11,685 nt of DNA from Mycoplasmatota bacterium (GCA_030636545.1 DAOVWR010000032.1:1-11685); one strand, 5' to 3'. Counted from the first letter of the stretch, positions 1-6,341 are shown. Notes: generated by a model not told the origin, from the letters alone. Numbers and translations: made by a program.

Positions 1-16
1 CTAAAATAAAAATTTT

Positions 17-48
17 AGTGTGGGTACGAATATGTACTCACACTTTTT
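17..48 (+). terminator. Hairpin with T tract upstream of infC
   Basis: An 11-bp stem (17-27 with 34-44, one G-U pair) has a 6-nt loop and is followed by TTTTT. It ends about 40 nt before the infC start. It could terminate an upstream gene outside the window, or act as the attenuator of the infC operon leader, since this operon is autoregulated by L20 through its leader in Bacillus. Too little upstream sequence is present to tell. Confidence 0.7.
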
Positions 49-89
49 AATTTCTTTTCATTAACATATTAATTTTGGAGGTGTATATT

Positions 90-641
90 ATTTCAAACAG
101 ATACAGTCAACAAATGCCAGCGAAGCGTAAAGATGCAGGTTTAGTTAACGAAGAAATTCGAGCTAGAGAAGTTATGGTTATAACAGATACAGGTGAAAAA
201 CTAGGAGTTGTTAATACAAGAGAGGCTCTTAACATGGCTTGGGACAAAGATTTAGATTTAGTTCTTGTTGCCCCTTCAGCAAAACCACCAGTAGCTAAAT
301 TTATGGATTATAACAAATTTAGATATGAACAACAACGAAAACTTAGAGAAGCTAAAAAACATCAAAAAACTGTTTCACTGAAGGAAATCCGTTTGTCTCC
401 AAAAATTGATATCGGTGACTTTAATACAAAATTAAAGAATGGTCGTAAATTTCTAGATAATGGCGACAAATTAAAAATCTCTATTCGTTTTAGAGGTCGT
501 GAGATGGCTTATACTAGTCGAGGAAGACAAGTCATGATGGATTATGCAAAACAATGTGAAGATATTGCAACAATCGAAAGTAAACCAGTACAAGATGGTC
601 GAAATATGTTTATGTTATTAACACCAAAAAAAGATAAATAA
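90..641 (+). CDS. infC: Translation initiation factor IF-3
   Basis: IF-3 binds the 30S subunit, keeps it apart from 50S and checks the initiator tRNA-start codon pair. The product is recognised by the N-domain stretch around NEEIRAREV, the lysine-rich interdomain helix (FRYEQQRKLREAKKHQK) and the C-domain patterns KEIRLSPKID and RFRGREM. The reading frame is open from TTG at 75, but GGAGGTG lies at 77-83, so the start must be downstream of it. ATT at 90 is 8 nt after GGAGG and gives a 183-aa protein (MSNRYSQQ...), close to the usual 170-180 aa. infC is the classic bacterial gene with an AUU start, used for self-control by IF-3. ATT at 87 is the alternative; ATG at 114 has no ribosome binding site. 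It is first in the infC-rpmI-rplT operon. Confidence 0.95.
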   Translation: MSNRYSQQMPAKRKDAGLVNEEIRAREVMVITDTGEKLGVVNTREALNMAWDKDLDLVLVAPSAKPPVAKFMDYNKFRYEQQRKLREAKKHQKTVSLKEIRLSPKIDIGDFNTKLKNGRKFLDNGDKLKISIRFRGREMAYTSRGRQVMMDYAKQCEDIATIESKPVQDGRNMFMLLTPKKDK

Positions 642-659
642 GAATAAGGAGTGAATAAA

Positions 660-860
660 ATGCCAAAAATGAAAACTCATTCAGGTACTCAAAAAAGAGT
701 TAAAAGAACAGCAACAGGTAAGTTAAAAGTATCTAGCGCTAATAAAGGGCACTTGTTAAGTGCAAAATCAAAAGCGTCAAAAAGACGTCATAAAAGCGGT
801 TCATTTGTTTCACCAAGTGACAACAAAAGAATTAAGCAACAAATCGCAAATATTAAATAA
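660..860 (+). CDS. rpmI: 50S ribosomal protein L35
   Basis: This is a small basic protein of the large ribosomal subunit, 66 aa, the normal length for L35. The start MPKMKTHSGTQKRVKRTATGK and the end of the protein are typical of the family. A GTG at 651 is in frame, but it overlaps the ribosome binding site AAGGAG (646-651); ATG at 660 has the right 8-nt spacing and gives the canonical N-terminus. The gene lies 18 nt after infC and 16 nt before rplT, in the conserved infC-rpmI-rplT order, so it is co-transcribed with both. Confidence 0.97.
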   Translation: MPKMKTHSGTQKRVKRTATGKLKVSSANKGHLLSAKSKASKRRHKSGSFVSPSDNKRIKQQIANIK

Positions 861-876
861 TTAGGAGGAAACAAAA

Positions 877-1485
877 ATGCCAAGAGTAAAAGGCGGAACA
901 GTCGCTAGAAAAAGACGTAAAAAAATATTAAAATTAGCAAAAGGTTATTATGGAGCAAAACACTTAATATACAAAACAGCCAATGAACAAGTAATGCATT
1001 CATTAGCTTATGCATATAGAGATCGTAAGAAAAGAAAAAGTAATTTCAGAAAATTATGGATCACTAGAATTAATGCAGCTGCAAGATTAAACGGAATGTC
1101 TTATTCAAGATTAGTTAATGGATTAAACTTAGCTGGTATTGAAATCAACCGTAAAATGTTAGCAGATATCGCAGTAAACGATGCAGAAGGATTTACACAA
1201 ATCGTTGCTGCTGCTAAAAGAGGAATCTCTGGAGAAGCAGCACCTACCCCAAAAAAAGTTGTTAAAGCTGCACCAAAAAAAGTAACACCAGTTAAAAAAG
1301 AAGTAGTTAAAAAAGCTCTTGTTAAGAAAGTAGTTAAAGAAGAAGCACCTGTTGTAAAAGAAACTGTGAAAGCAGTAGATTTATCAACATTAAAAGTTGC
1401 AGAATTAAAAGCTTTAGCTAAAGAAAAAGGACTTAAAGGATATACTACACTTAAAAAAGCAGAATTAGTTGAAGCATTAAAATAA
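877..1485 (+). CDS. rplT: 50S ribosomal protein L20 with C-terminal Rho-N/SAP-like extension
   Basis: L20 is an early-assembly protein of the large subunit and the usual repressor of its own operon. Residues 1 to about 116 are a complete L20: basic N-terminus MPRVKGGTVARKRRKKILK, GYYGAKH, YAYRDRKKRKSNFRKLWI, INAAARLNGMSYSRL and a C-terminal globular part ending near AAAKRG. The family normally stops at about 118 aa, but this protein is 202 aa. Residues 118-166 are a repetitive Lys/Val/Ala/Pro linker. Residues 168-202 (DLSTLKVAELKALAKEKG, then LKKAELVEAL) match the pattern of the Rho N-terminal/HeH/SAP helix-extended-loop-helix fold. The frame is continuous, with no sign of a frameshift. AGGAGG at 863-868 supports the ATG. 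Confidence 0.96.
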   Translation: MPRVKGGTVARKRRKKILKLAKGYYGAKHLIYKTANEQVMHSLAYAYRDRKKRKSNFRKLWITRINAAARLNGMSYSRLVNGLNLAGIEINRKMLADIAVNDAEGFTQIVAAAKRGISGEAAPTPKKVVKAAPKKVTPVKKEVVKKALVKKVVKEEAPVVKETVKAVDLSTLKVAELKALAKEKGLKGYTTLKKAELVEALK

Positions 1486-1504
1486 GCAGTTTACTGCTTT
1501 TTTT
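1484..1504 (+). terminator. Terminator of the infC-rpmI-rplT operon
   Basis: AAGCAG pairs with CTGCTT across a TTTA loop and is followed by a run of T. It begins at the rplT stop codon. Confidence 0.85.
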
Positions 1505-1860
1505 AATGCAAATTAATATGATGCAATAGAGTAGATGATTTTTGATGATGTGAGGATTACAACTATCTATGTGGATATATTTGCAGTTATTATATAATTA
1601 TAATAGATCAAACATCAACTTTAGGGCTACTGGGATTTGGTTGTTAATTCTTTAAAAAGACAAAACTAATTTTAATGAGTCAATCCGATTTTAGATAGTT
1701 AGCATTGATCTATATATATGTAACTACATTTGTAAATGAGATGCTCCAGCCAATGTATTTCTATGCGTCTTATCCGATCATTATTTTCTTAAATATTACG
1801 ACTATTCAGGTCTCTATTAAAACTGATAAGTCAGTAACTAGGCCGAAAAAGAAGAGATAG
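1505..1860 (+). other. Gene-free stretch, possible decayed membrane-protein gene
   Basis: No intact gene is visible. One plus-strand frame reads as hydrophobic, membrane-like peptide from about 1550 to the TAG at 1858-1860 but is broken by internal stops, including TAA near 1648 and TAG at 1696-1698. Its last open part runs from 1699; from ATG 1741 it would encode 39 aa (start MLQPMYFYASYPIIIFLN, end RPKKKR) without a convincing ribosome binding site. The stop lies in the loop of a strong terminator, which suggests something is or was transcribed through here. It may be a pseudogene, a non-coding RNA or plain spacer; I recognise no family. Confidence 0.25.
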
Positions 1861-1873
1861 TGCTCTTCTTTTT
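1846..1873 (+). terminator. Strong hairpin terminator with no gene assigned
   Basis: An 11-bp perfect stem (1846-1856 with 1863-1873) with a 6-nt loop ends in TTTTT. It lies 15 nt upstream of the promoter of the structured RNA and insulates it. No intact gene precedes it. Confidence 0.8.
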
Positions 1874-1887
1874 AATTTAGGAATTTA

Positions 1888-1916
1888 TTGACACAAAAAA
1901 TCCTATATTGTATAAT
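1888..1916 (+). promoter_or_regulatory. Consensus sigma-A promoter of the structured RNA
   Basis: The -35 box TTGACA (1888-1893) and -10 box TATAAT (1911-1916) are both perfect and separated by the ideal 17 nt. The expected start, about 7 nt later, falls at about 1923, exactly where the closing helix of the RNA begins. Confidence 0.9.
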
Positions 1917-1922
1917 TAAGAT

Positions 1923-2097
1923 ATCCTAGATAGTTGGAAATCACTCACACGCGACCCCAACATATTTTAATAGGGGCCAAGACTTGATTTGTGTGAATGC
2001 CTTATTTTTTAGGGACTCCTAACGATTAAGTAAGAGGCTACCGCTGTGGTAGAACAGAGGTTCTGCATTGGGTGGTTTCCAACTATTTAGGATTTTT
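1923..2097 (+). ncRNA. Structured non-coding RNA, about 175 nt, family unassigned (raiA motif or 6S-like)
   Basis: The two ends form an 18-bp helix, 1923-1940 with 2076-2093, with 17 Watson-Crick pairs and one G-U. The 3' arm runs into TTTTT, so the closing helix may also serve as terminator. Inside, further helices can be drawn: 1942-1950 with 1991-1999 (8 of 9 pairs), CCCC 1955-1958 with GGGG 1973-1976, TTAGG 2009-2013 with CCTAA 2018-2022 around a GACT loop, CTACC 2038-2042 with GGTAG 2048-2052, and AGAAC 2051-2055 with GTTCT 2060-2064. CCCAA near 1956-1960 could also pair with TTGGG near 2068-2072 as a pseudoknot. The interior is more GC-rich than its surroundings. It is not tmRNA, SRP RNA or RNase P by length or signature. 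Length, promoter, closing stem and multi-hairpin core suit the raiA motif of Bacillota; 6S RNA is the main alternative. The family assignment is a guess, the existence of a structured RNA is not. Confidence 0.85.
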
Positions 2098-2118
2098 ATA
2101 TATTTTTTTATCAAAAAA

Positions 2119-2151
2119 CACCTCAAGAAGTGGTAAAATATTTATGAGGTG
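2119..2151 (+). promoter_or_regulatory. Hairpin covering the ribosome binding site of the YwaF-family gene
   Basis: CACCTCA at 2119-2125 is the exact complement of TGAGGTG at 2145-2151, the Shine-Dalgarno sequence of the next gene, with a 19-nt loop. Formed in mRNA, this 7-bp stem would hide the site. No good separate promoter is seen between the structured RNA and this gene, so the leader may come from readthrough. Confidence 0.45.
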
Positions 2152-2157
2152 ATGAAT

Positions 2158-2892
2158 TTGGCAGAGTTTTTTAATTACCAAAGTCCTTATCGAACGGATA
2201 TTTTTATTAAGTTAACAACAGTAGAAAAATTTCTACCAATTGCTATTATTATTTTAATAGCTGTGCTGTTATTTAAATATAAAGATAAATTTATTAGTAA
2301 CGAGACGTTAGATAAGAAATTTAGAATTGCTGTTGGAATTGTTTTTACAATCATTTATCTAAGTCATTATCTACTTAGATTTGCACTTTATGGCTTTGAT
2401 ACGATAATTTTGCCATTTCAACTTTGTAGTATAAGTATGTTTTTAGCTATTGTATTGTTATTCACGAAAAATAAAACAATTTTCAATTTTGTATTGTTCA
2501 CAGGAATACTCGGGGGACTAATAAGTTTGCTTTTTCCAGTAATAGGATACGATTCAAGTTATTATCGTTATTATCAATATGAGATTGCTCATGGAATATT
2601 AATTTTAACACCGATTTATTTTGTTGCAGTGTATAACTATGTTCCTACCAAAATAGAAACTATCTATTCATTTTTGATTTTACAGGGAATAATGGTCTTT
2701 ATGTTAATCTTAAATTATTACATAGGAACTGATTTTATGTTTGTATTTCTAGATCCAGCTAAAATTGATAAGTTCCCAGTGATTGCTAAGTTTGGAGGAA
2801 TTCCTCTTTATATATTATGGATGGAGATAGTTGGAGTATTAGCATATTATCTTGAATATAAGGTTATAAACTTCTTTTGCAAAACAAAGTAA
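2158..2892 (+). CDS. YwaF/TMEM164-family integral membrane protein
   Basis: The polytopic membrane protein has about seven hydrophobic segments. It matches the pattern of the YwaF family (TIGR02206), the bacterial relatives of eukaryotic TMEM164: LPFQLCSI with a cysteine at about residue 90, GILGGLISLLFPVIG, then AHGILILTPIYF with a histidine at about 145. In TMEM164 a conserved Cys/His pair is linked to lysophospholipid acyltransferase activity, so a lipid acyl-transfer role is possible but is only inference. The frame is open from GTG 2149 (ATG 2152), but both sit in or next to the ribosome binding site GAGGTGAT; TTG at 2158 has the best spacing and gives 244 aa. The DUF308 gene follows after 41 nt, probably in one operon. 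Confidence 0.75.
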   Translation: MAEFFNYQSPYRTDIFIKLTTVEKFLPIAIIILIAVLLFKYKDKFISNETLDKKFRIAVGIVFTIIYLSHYLLRFALYGFDTIILPFQLCSISMFLAIVLLFTKNKTIFNFVLFTGILGGLISLLFPVIGYDSSYYRYYQYEIAHGILILTPIYFVAVYNYVPTKIETIYSFLILQGIMVFMLILNYYIGTDFMFVFLDPAKIDKFPVIAKFGGIPLYILWMEIVGVLAYYLEYKVINFFCKTK

Positions 2893-2933
2893 GTAGAAGA
2901 AGACGGTATATAAGAAAAAGATAGGAGGCTTTT

Positions 2934-3587
2934 ATGAAAGCATTTAAAAATTATGGATGGATAGTAAAACTTATTGGAGCTGCATTAATGATTGGTTTAG
3001 CTGTCTTTATGGGAATTAAACCTTTAGTGGCAGAAGGCATTGTTATTCCGTTTATTGGGGCAGCAATTATCGTTTATTCAGTTGTTAGATTAGTACCTTT
3101 TGTTAAAACACAAAAGAATGATCTAGTAAAAACGATGAATATCATGGAAATTACAATTGATATTGCAATAGGACTTGCAATGATCTTAATTACACTATTA
3201 ACTCCTACAGGACTTGGTGCAGTATTTGGATATTTACTAGGAATCTATTTTGTAATGCGTGGATCAATTCATTTCTATAGTGTTTCAATCGATGCTGAGA
3301 AAAGTGATTTTCCATTATATCTTTTCCATATACTAGCATTAGTAATTGGTAGTTATATTATCACTAGTGGTAACTTTACTCCGGCAGTACTTGTTTGGAT
3401 AATTTTATTCTTTAGTGTTGTAGCTGGGGGATATTTATCTTTTGATGGGTTTAAAGGATATAAACTTTATCGTTACCAAAAGACTCTTTCAATGCCTGAT
3501 GTTGTTCAAGACGAAGAAACTGTTGTTGATAAACAAGTTCCAATCGTTGAGAAAGAAGAACCTGTTCAGGATCAAATAGTTAGTTAA
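2934..3587 (+). CDS. DUF308/HdeD-like six-helix membrane protein
   Basis: The 217-aa protein has six hydrophobic segments (about residues 10-28, 36-56, 71-90, 93-112, 127-146 and 149-170) arranged as pairs of helices with glycine-rich turns such as GAALMIGLAVFMGI and GYLLGIYFVMRG. This is the look of the DUF308/HdeD family, in which each repeat is a two-helix hairpin. HdeD is tied to acid stress in E. coli; no activity is known for most members. Residues 180-217 are an acidic, Val/Glu-rich cytoplasmic tail. AGGAGG lies 7 nt before the ATG. It is the second gene after the YwaF-family gene, and a strong terminator follows. Confidence 0.75.
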   Translation: MKAFKNYGWIVKLIGAALMIGLAVFMGIKPLVAEGIVIPFIGAAIIVYSVVRLVPFVKTQKNDLVKTMNIMEITIDIAIGLAMILITLLTPTGLGAVFGYLLGIYFVMRGSIHFYSVSIDAEKSDFPLYLFHILALVIGSYIITSGNFTPAVLVWIILFFSVVAGGYLSFDGFKGYKLYRYQKTLSMPDVVQDEETVVDKQVPIVEKEEPVQDQIVS

Positions 3588-3611
3588 TAGTACTAAATCA
3601 AATAGTAATAC

Positions 3612-3640
3612 AAAAGCCAATCATTTTTGATTGGCTTTTT
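3612..3640. terminator. Bidirectional terminator
   Basis: A 12-bp perfect stem (3612-3623 with 3628-3639) has a TTTT loop and T runs on both strands. It ends the plus-strand DUF308 operon and may also stop the minus-strand rhodanese transcript, whose gene ends 80 nt away. Confidence 0.9.
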
Positions 3641-3720
3641 TCTGTTTAGAGCACTTTAGAAGCAATGTAGTAACCTGTAATATCTATTGACTGATAGAAT
3701 TCAAGATTGATTATTATGAT

Positions 3721-4041
3721 TTAGTCATGATAGTATTCAGGCATTAAAGCTATACCACCAAAGACATTGATAGCTTTATAGCCAAAGTCCAATAATACTT
3801 TTGTAACGTAGTAACTTCTTTGACCGGTATGACAAAGAATATAATATGTCTTATCTTTTCGTAAAAGAGAATTAATATTCTTGAGAAGTGAATACATCGG
3901 GATATTTACAGCACTAGGGATAGATGATTCAAGAAGCTCATGTGGCTCTCTAATATCAATAATAATTAGTTTCTCTTGTTTTATTTTTTTAAATAAATCT
4001 CTAGCAGGGATGTGTTCTAAGCTTTCATTCAAATAATTCAA
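3721..4041 (-). CDS. Single-domain rhodanese-like sulfurtransferase
   Basis: Rhodaneses carry sulfur as a persulfide on an active-site cysteine and pass it to cyanide or, in cells, to thiols and sulfur-relay partners. This 106-aa cytoplasmic protein is one complete domain: the N-terminal IIIDIREPHELLESSIPSAVNIP signature, then the active-site loop CHTGQRS with Cys70, then GYKAINVFGGI. The six-residue loop fits the sulfur-using rhodanese type rather than Cdc25-like phosphatases. The start is TTG at 4041, with GAGGTG 7 nt upstream. It is divergent from the MarR gene with 109 nt between, and their promoters would sit close together, so regulation by MarR is plausible. Confidence 0.88.
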   Translation of the reverse strand: MNYLNESLEHIPARDLFKKIKQEKLIIIDIREPHELLESSIPSAVNIPMYSLLKNINSLLRKDKTYYILCHTGQRSYYVTKVLLDFGYKAINVFGGIALMPEYYHD

Positions 4042-4088
4042 ATCGGTTCACCTCGTTCGTATTAGTCACTCTTATTATATAATATTCT

Positions 4089-4116
4089 TTGACAAAAACG
4101 GTAAAAAATGTATAAT
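4089..4116 (+). promoter_or_regulatory. Promoter of the marR-family gene
   Basis: TTGACA (4089-4094) and TATAAT (4111-4116) are separated by 16 nt; the start would fall near 4123. An imperfect inverted repeat TGTA...TACA spans about 4109-4127, over the -10 box and start, where an autoregulating MarR protein could bind. On the other strand a TATAAT about 30 nt upstream of the rhodanese start suggests its promoter. Confidence 0.75.
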
Positions 4117-4150
4117 TATTTTGTACACTAATTAAATAGGGGGCAGACAT

Positions 4151-4585
4151 ATGGTTAAGGAAATGTGTTATAAATTAAATAAAAGTAGTATGTTATATAA
4201 ACGATTAATGTCAAAACACTTAGAACGCCTAAATATTACTTATTCTCAACTAATGGTTTTAAGAGTTATTAATCAAGAACCTGGGATAACTGCGAAAGAA
4301 ATATTAATGCAAATGGATACTGATAAAGCTACTTTATCGGGAGTTCTTTCACGTTTACAAAGAAACAACTATATAAGTAGAGTAAAGAATGAAAAAGATA
4401 AACGTATTCAAAACATCTATATCAGTAAAGGTAGCGAAAAACTTTGTAATGAGGTTTCAGTAATCGAAAAAGCATGTATTAGTGATTTAGTAGATGGTAT
4501 TACAATGGGTGAAGCAGAAATGTTCCTGCAAATATTGGACCGTTTCATTGAAAATCAAGTTAATAAAATTGAAGAAAAATTTTAA
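4151..4585 (+). CDS. MarR-family transcriptional regulator, possibly thiol-sensing (OhrR-like)
   Basis: MarR proteins are winged-helix dimers that usually repress their own gene and a neighbour and release DNA on ligand binding or oxidation. The 144-aa product has the family layout: an N-terminal dimer helix, LNITYSQLMVLRVI, recognition region MDTDKATLSGVLSRLQRNNYISR, and wing KNEKDKRIQNIYIS. Cys6 lies 21 residues before LNITY, the same spacing as the peroxide-sensing Cys15 of B. subtilis OhrR before its own LNITY (compared from memory). Cys99 and Cys109 are near the C-terminal dimer helix. AGGGGG at 4138-4143 precedes the ATG. The divergent rhodanese gene is the natural target; no ohr gene is seen. 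Confidence 0.85.
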   Translation: MVKEMCYKLNKSSMLYKRLMSKHLERLNITYSQLMVLRVINQEPGITAKEILMQMDTDKATLSGVLSRLQRNNYISRVKNEKDKRIQNIYISKGSEKLCNEVSVIEKACISDLVDGITMGEAEMFLQILDRFIENQVNKIEEKF

Positions 4586-4589
4586 AGTT

Positions 4590-4625
4590 AATCTCTAGAT
4601 AATTTAATTATTTAGAGATTTTTAT
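4590..4625 (+). terminator. Terminator of the marR-family gene
   Basis: A 13-bp stem (4590-4602 with 4608-4620, one G-U) with a 5-nt loop is followed by TTTTTATTT, just past the stop codon. Confidence 0.85.
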
Positions 4626-4654
4626 TTAGAAGAATATTATTATTTAATTTAGTG

Positions 4655-4663
4655 TGATATAAT
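4655..4663 (+). promoter_or_regulatory. Extended -10 promoter of the M42 peptidase gene
   Basis: TGATATAAT is a TGnTATAAT extended -10 element with no clear -35 box. The same core followed by TATTT recurs before the LtaS-like gene at 10987. Confidence 0.55.
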
Positions 4664-4695
4664 TATTTAGTATATTATAATCTAAGGAGGAAAAT

Positions 4696-5751
4696 ATGGG
4701 TATTTTAAAAGAATTATCAATGCTTAATGCAATTCCTGGCAATGAAGGACAAGTTAGGAAATACATGACAAGAAAAATGAAAGATTTAGGAAGTGTTACT
4801 TACGATAACTTAGGTAGTATCATTGTCGAAAAAATCGGAAATCCCGATGGACCAAAAATTATGGTTGCCGGACATATGGATGAAGTAGGATTTATGGTAA
4901 CAACAATTACTAAAGAAGGTTATGTCAAATTTACACCTACTGGTGGTTGGTGGAGTCAAGTTATGCTTGCTCAACAAATGACTATCACAACTAACGAAGG
5001 AAAAGAAATTAGAGCCGTAATTGGAGCTAAAGCACCACACATCTTAACTCCTGAAGAAAGAAAAGTTCCAGTTGAAATGGATAAAATGTATCTTGATTTA
5101 GGTGTTGAAAATAAAGAAGAAGCAGTTGCGCTTGGAATTAAACCTGGTGATATGATTACACCATATATCGAATTCCAAAAATTAAGTAATCGAAAATATT
5201 ATTTAGGTAAAGCTTGGGATAATAGAGTTGGTTGTGCTGCAACTATCGATGTTTTAAGAAGTATCCAAAACAGAAAACACGAAAACATCTATTATGGTGT
5301 TGGAACTGTTCAAGAAGAAGTTGGACTTCGTGGAGCGAAAACAAGTGCTTATAAAATTCAACCGGATATTGGAATCGCATTAGACACAACAATTGCTTAT
5401 GATTTCCCTGGTGGAAGTAAAAATACAGTTCTTGGCAAGGGTGTTGGGATCATGTTTAAAGATAGTTCAATGGTCGGACACAAAGGGTTAAGAGACTTTG
5501 TAGTTAACGTTTGTGAAGAAGCAAAAATACCTTATCAATTAACGTTCTTAGAACGTGGTGGAACTGATGGTGGATCAATTCATATGACAGCTAGTGGAGC
5601 GCCTTCAATAGCGTTATGCTTACCTGTTAGGTATTTACATTCACATACATCAATTGTTCATAAAAGTGATTATGATGCAATGGTTAAATTAGTAACTTTA
5701 TTAGTTGAAAAATTAGATCGAGAAGCAGTAGAAAAAATAACTTATCAATAA
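4696..5751 (+). CDS. M42-family metallo-aminopeptidase (glutamyl aminopeptidase/FrvX type)
   Basis: M42 enzymes are large cytoplasmic oligomers with two metals that trim peptides from the N-terminus in the last steps of protein turnover. At 351 aa it has the normal length. The expected residues are all visible: AGHMDEVG (His60 metal ligand, Asp62), KAWDNRVG (bridging Asp175), TVQEEVGLRGA (Glu207 general base, Glu208 ligand), ALDTT (Asp230) and RYLHSHTS (His315 as last ligand). It therefore looks active. Many paralogs are called endoglucanase or FrvX; the sequence alone does not fix the substrate. AAGGAGG at 4684-4690 precedes the ATG, and its own promoter and terminator make it a single-gene unit. 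Confidence 0.92.
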   Translation: MGILKELSMLNAIPGNEGQVRKYMTRKMKDLGSVTYDNLGSIIVEKIGNPDGPKIMVAGHMDEVGFMVTTITKEGYVKFTPTGGWWSQVMLAQQMTITTNEGKEIRAVIGAKAPHILTPEERKVPVEMDKMYLDLGVENKEEAVALGIKPGDMITPYIEFQKLSNRKYYLGKAWDNRVGCAATIDVLRSIQNRKHENIYYGVGTVQEEVGLRGAKTSAYKIQPDIGIALDTTIAYDFPGGSKNTVLGKGVGIMFKDSSMVGHKGLRDFVVNVCEEAKIPYQLTFLERGGTDGGSIHMTASGAPSIALCLPVRYLHSHTSIVHKSDYDAMVKLVTLLVEKLDREAVEKITYQ

Positions 5752-5753
5752 TA

Positions 5754-5775
5754 AAAAAGGCCGTTTGGCCTTTTT
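5754..5775 (+). terminator. Terminator of the M42 peptidase gene
   Basis: AAAAAGGCC pairs with GGCCTTTTT over a GTTT loop directly after the stop codon. It ends only 20 nt before the rsmD start, so rsmD may depend partly on readthrough or on a promoter hidden in the same region. Confidence 0.85.
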
Positions 5776-5795
5776 CTCCTTAGGAGGTTAAAAAG

Positions 5796-6341
5796 ATGAG
5801 AGTAATAGCGGGTTTTCACCGTAGCAGATTATTAGTTGAAGTTGATGCAACTTCAACTAGAGAAATAAAAGACAGAGTCAAAGAAAGTATTTTCAATAGT
5901 ATTGGTCCTTATTTCTCTAATGAAATAGTTCTTGATTTGTTTGCAGGTAGTGGAGCACTCGGAATTGAAGCGCTTAGTAGAGGCGCTAATAAGGCGACAT
6001 TTGTTGATAATAATTATAAGGCAATAAAGACTATCAAACATAATGTTACCTCTTTAAGATTAGAAGATGAGAGTGAAGTTGTTAATAGTAGTTATCTAGA
6101 TTATATCTATAAAACAACTAGTAAATTTGATATTATTTTTCTCGATCCACCATATGACATGGAAGAAATAAATAAAATAATAGCAATCATTGGTGAAAGA
6201 AAAATCTTAAAAGACAATGGTGTAATTGTCTGTCTATACAAAAAAAACAATTCCATTAAAGAGACAAATAATGGTATAATAGAATATAAACAAAAGATTA
6301 TTGGCGTAACAAAAATATCCTTGATGAAATGGGGAATATAA
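5796..6341 (+). CDS. rsmD: 16S rRNA (guanine966-N2)-methyltransferase RsmD
   Basis: RsmD uses S-adenosylmethionine to methylate N2 of G966 in 16S rRNA on the assembled 30S subunit. The 181-aa product matches the usual length. It begins MRVIAGFHRSR, has the STREIKDRVKESIFN region, the SAM-binding motif LDLFAGSGALGIEALSRGA (residues 46-64) and the catalytic LDPPY motif (116-120), which marks N-methyltransferases acting on exocyclic amines. AGGAGG at 5782-5787 supports the ATG. The stop codon directly abuts the coaD start, the same pairing as ylbH-coaD in Bacillus, so the two are translated from one mRNA. Confidence 0.94.
   Translation: MRVIAGFHRSRLLVEVDATSTREIKDRVKESIFNSIGPYFSNEIVLDLFAGSGALGIEALSRGANKATFVDNNYKAIKTIKHNVTSLRLEDESEVVNSSYLDYIYKTTSKFDIIFLDPPYDMEEINKIIAIIGERKILKDNGVIVCLYKKNNSIKETNNGIIEYKQKIIGVTKISLMKWGI

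Noticed and set aside
1248..1380. Repetitive AAA/GTT-rich DNA in rplT as a simple repeat or frameshift scar
   Set aside because: The frame stays open and leads to a coherent folded module, so it is a coding linker.
1923..2097. Structured RNA as a tRNA, tmRNA, SRP RNA or RNase P RNA
   Set aside because: No cloverleaf or CCA end, no tag-peptide frame, no SRP GGAAGCAG-type loop, and far too short for RNase P.
2131..2139. TGGTAAAAT as a -10 box for the YwaF-family gene
   Set aside because: Transcription would start inside the Shine-Dalgarno sequence and no -35 box lies at the right distance.
4810..5040. Minus-strand open frame inside the M42 peptidase gene
   Set aside because: It is antisense to a well-conserved gene, its composition is unnatural (Cys/Ser/Phe-rich), and it has no ribosome binding site.
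5853..6041. Minus-strand open frame inside rsmD
   Set aside because: It is a shadow of the SAM-binding region of rsmD; no family features.
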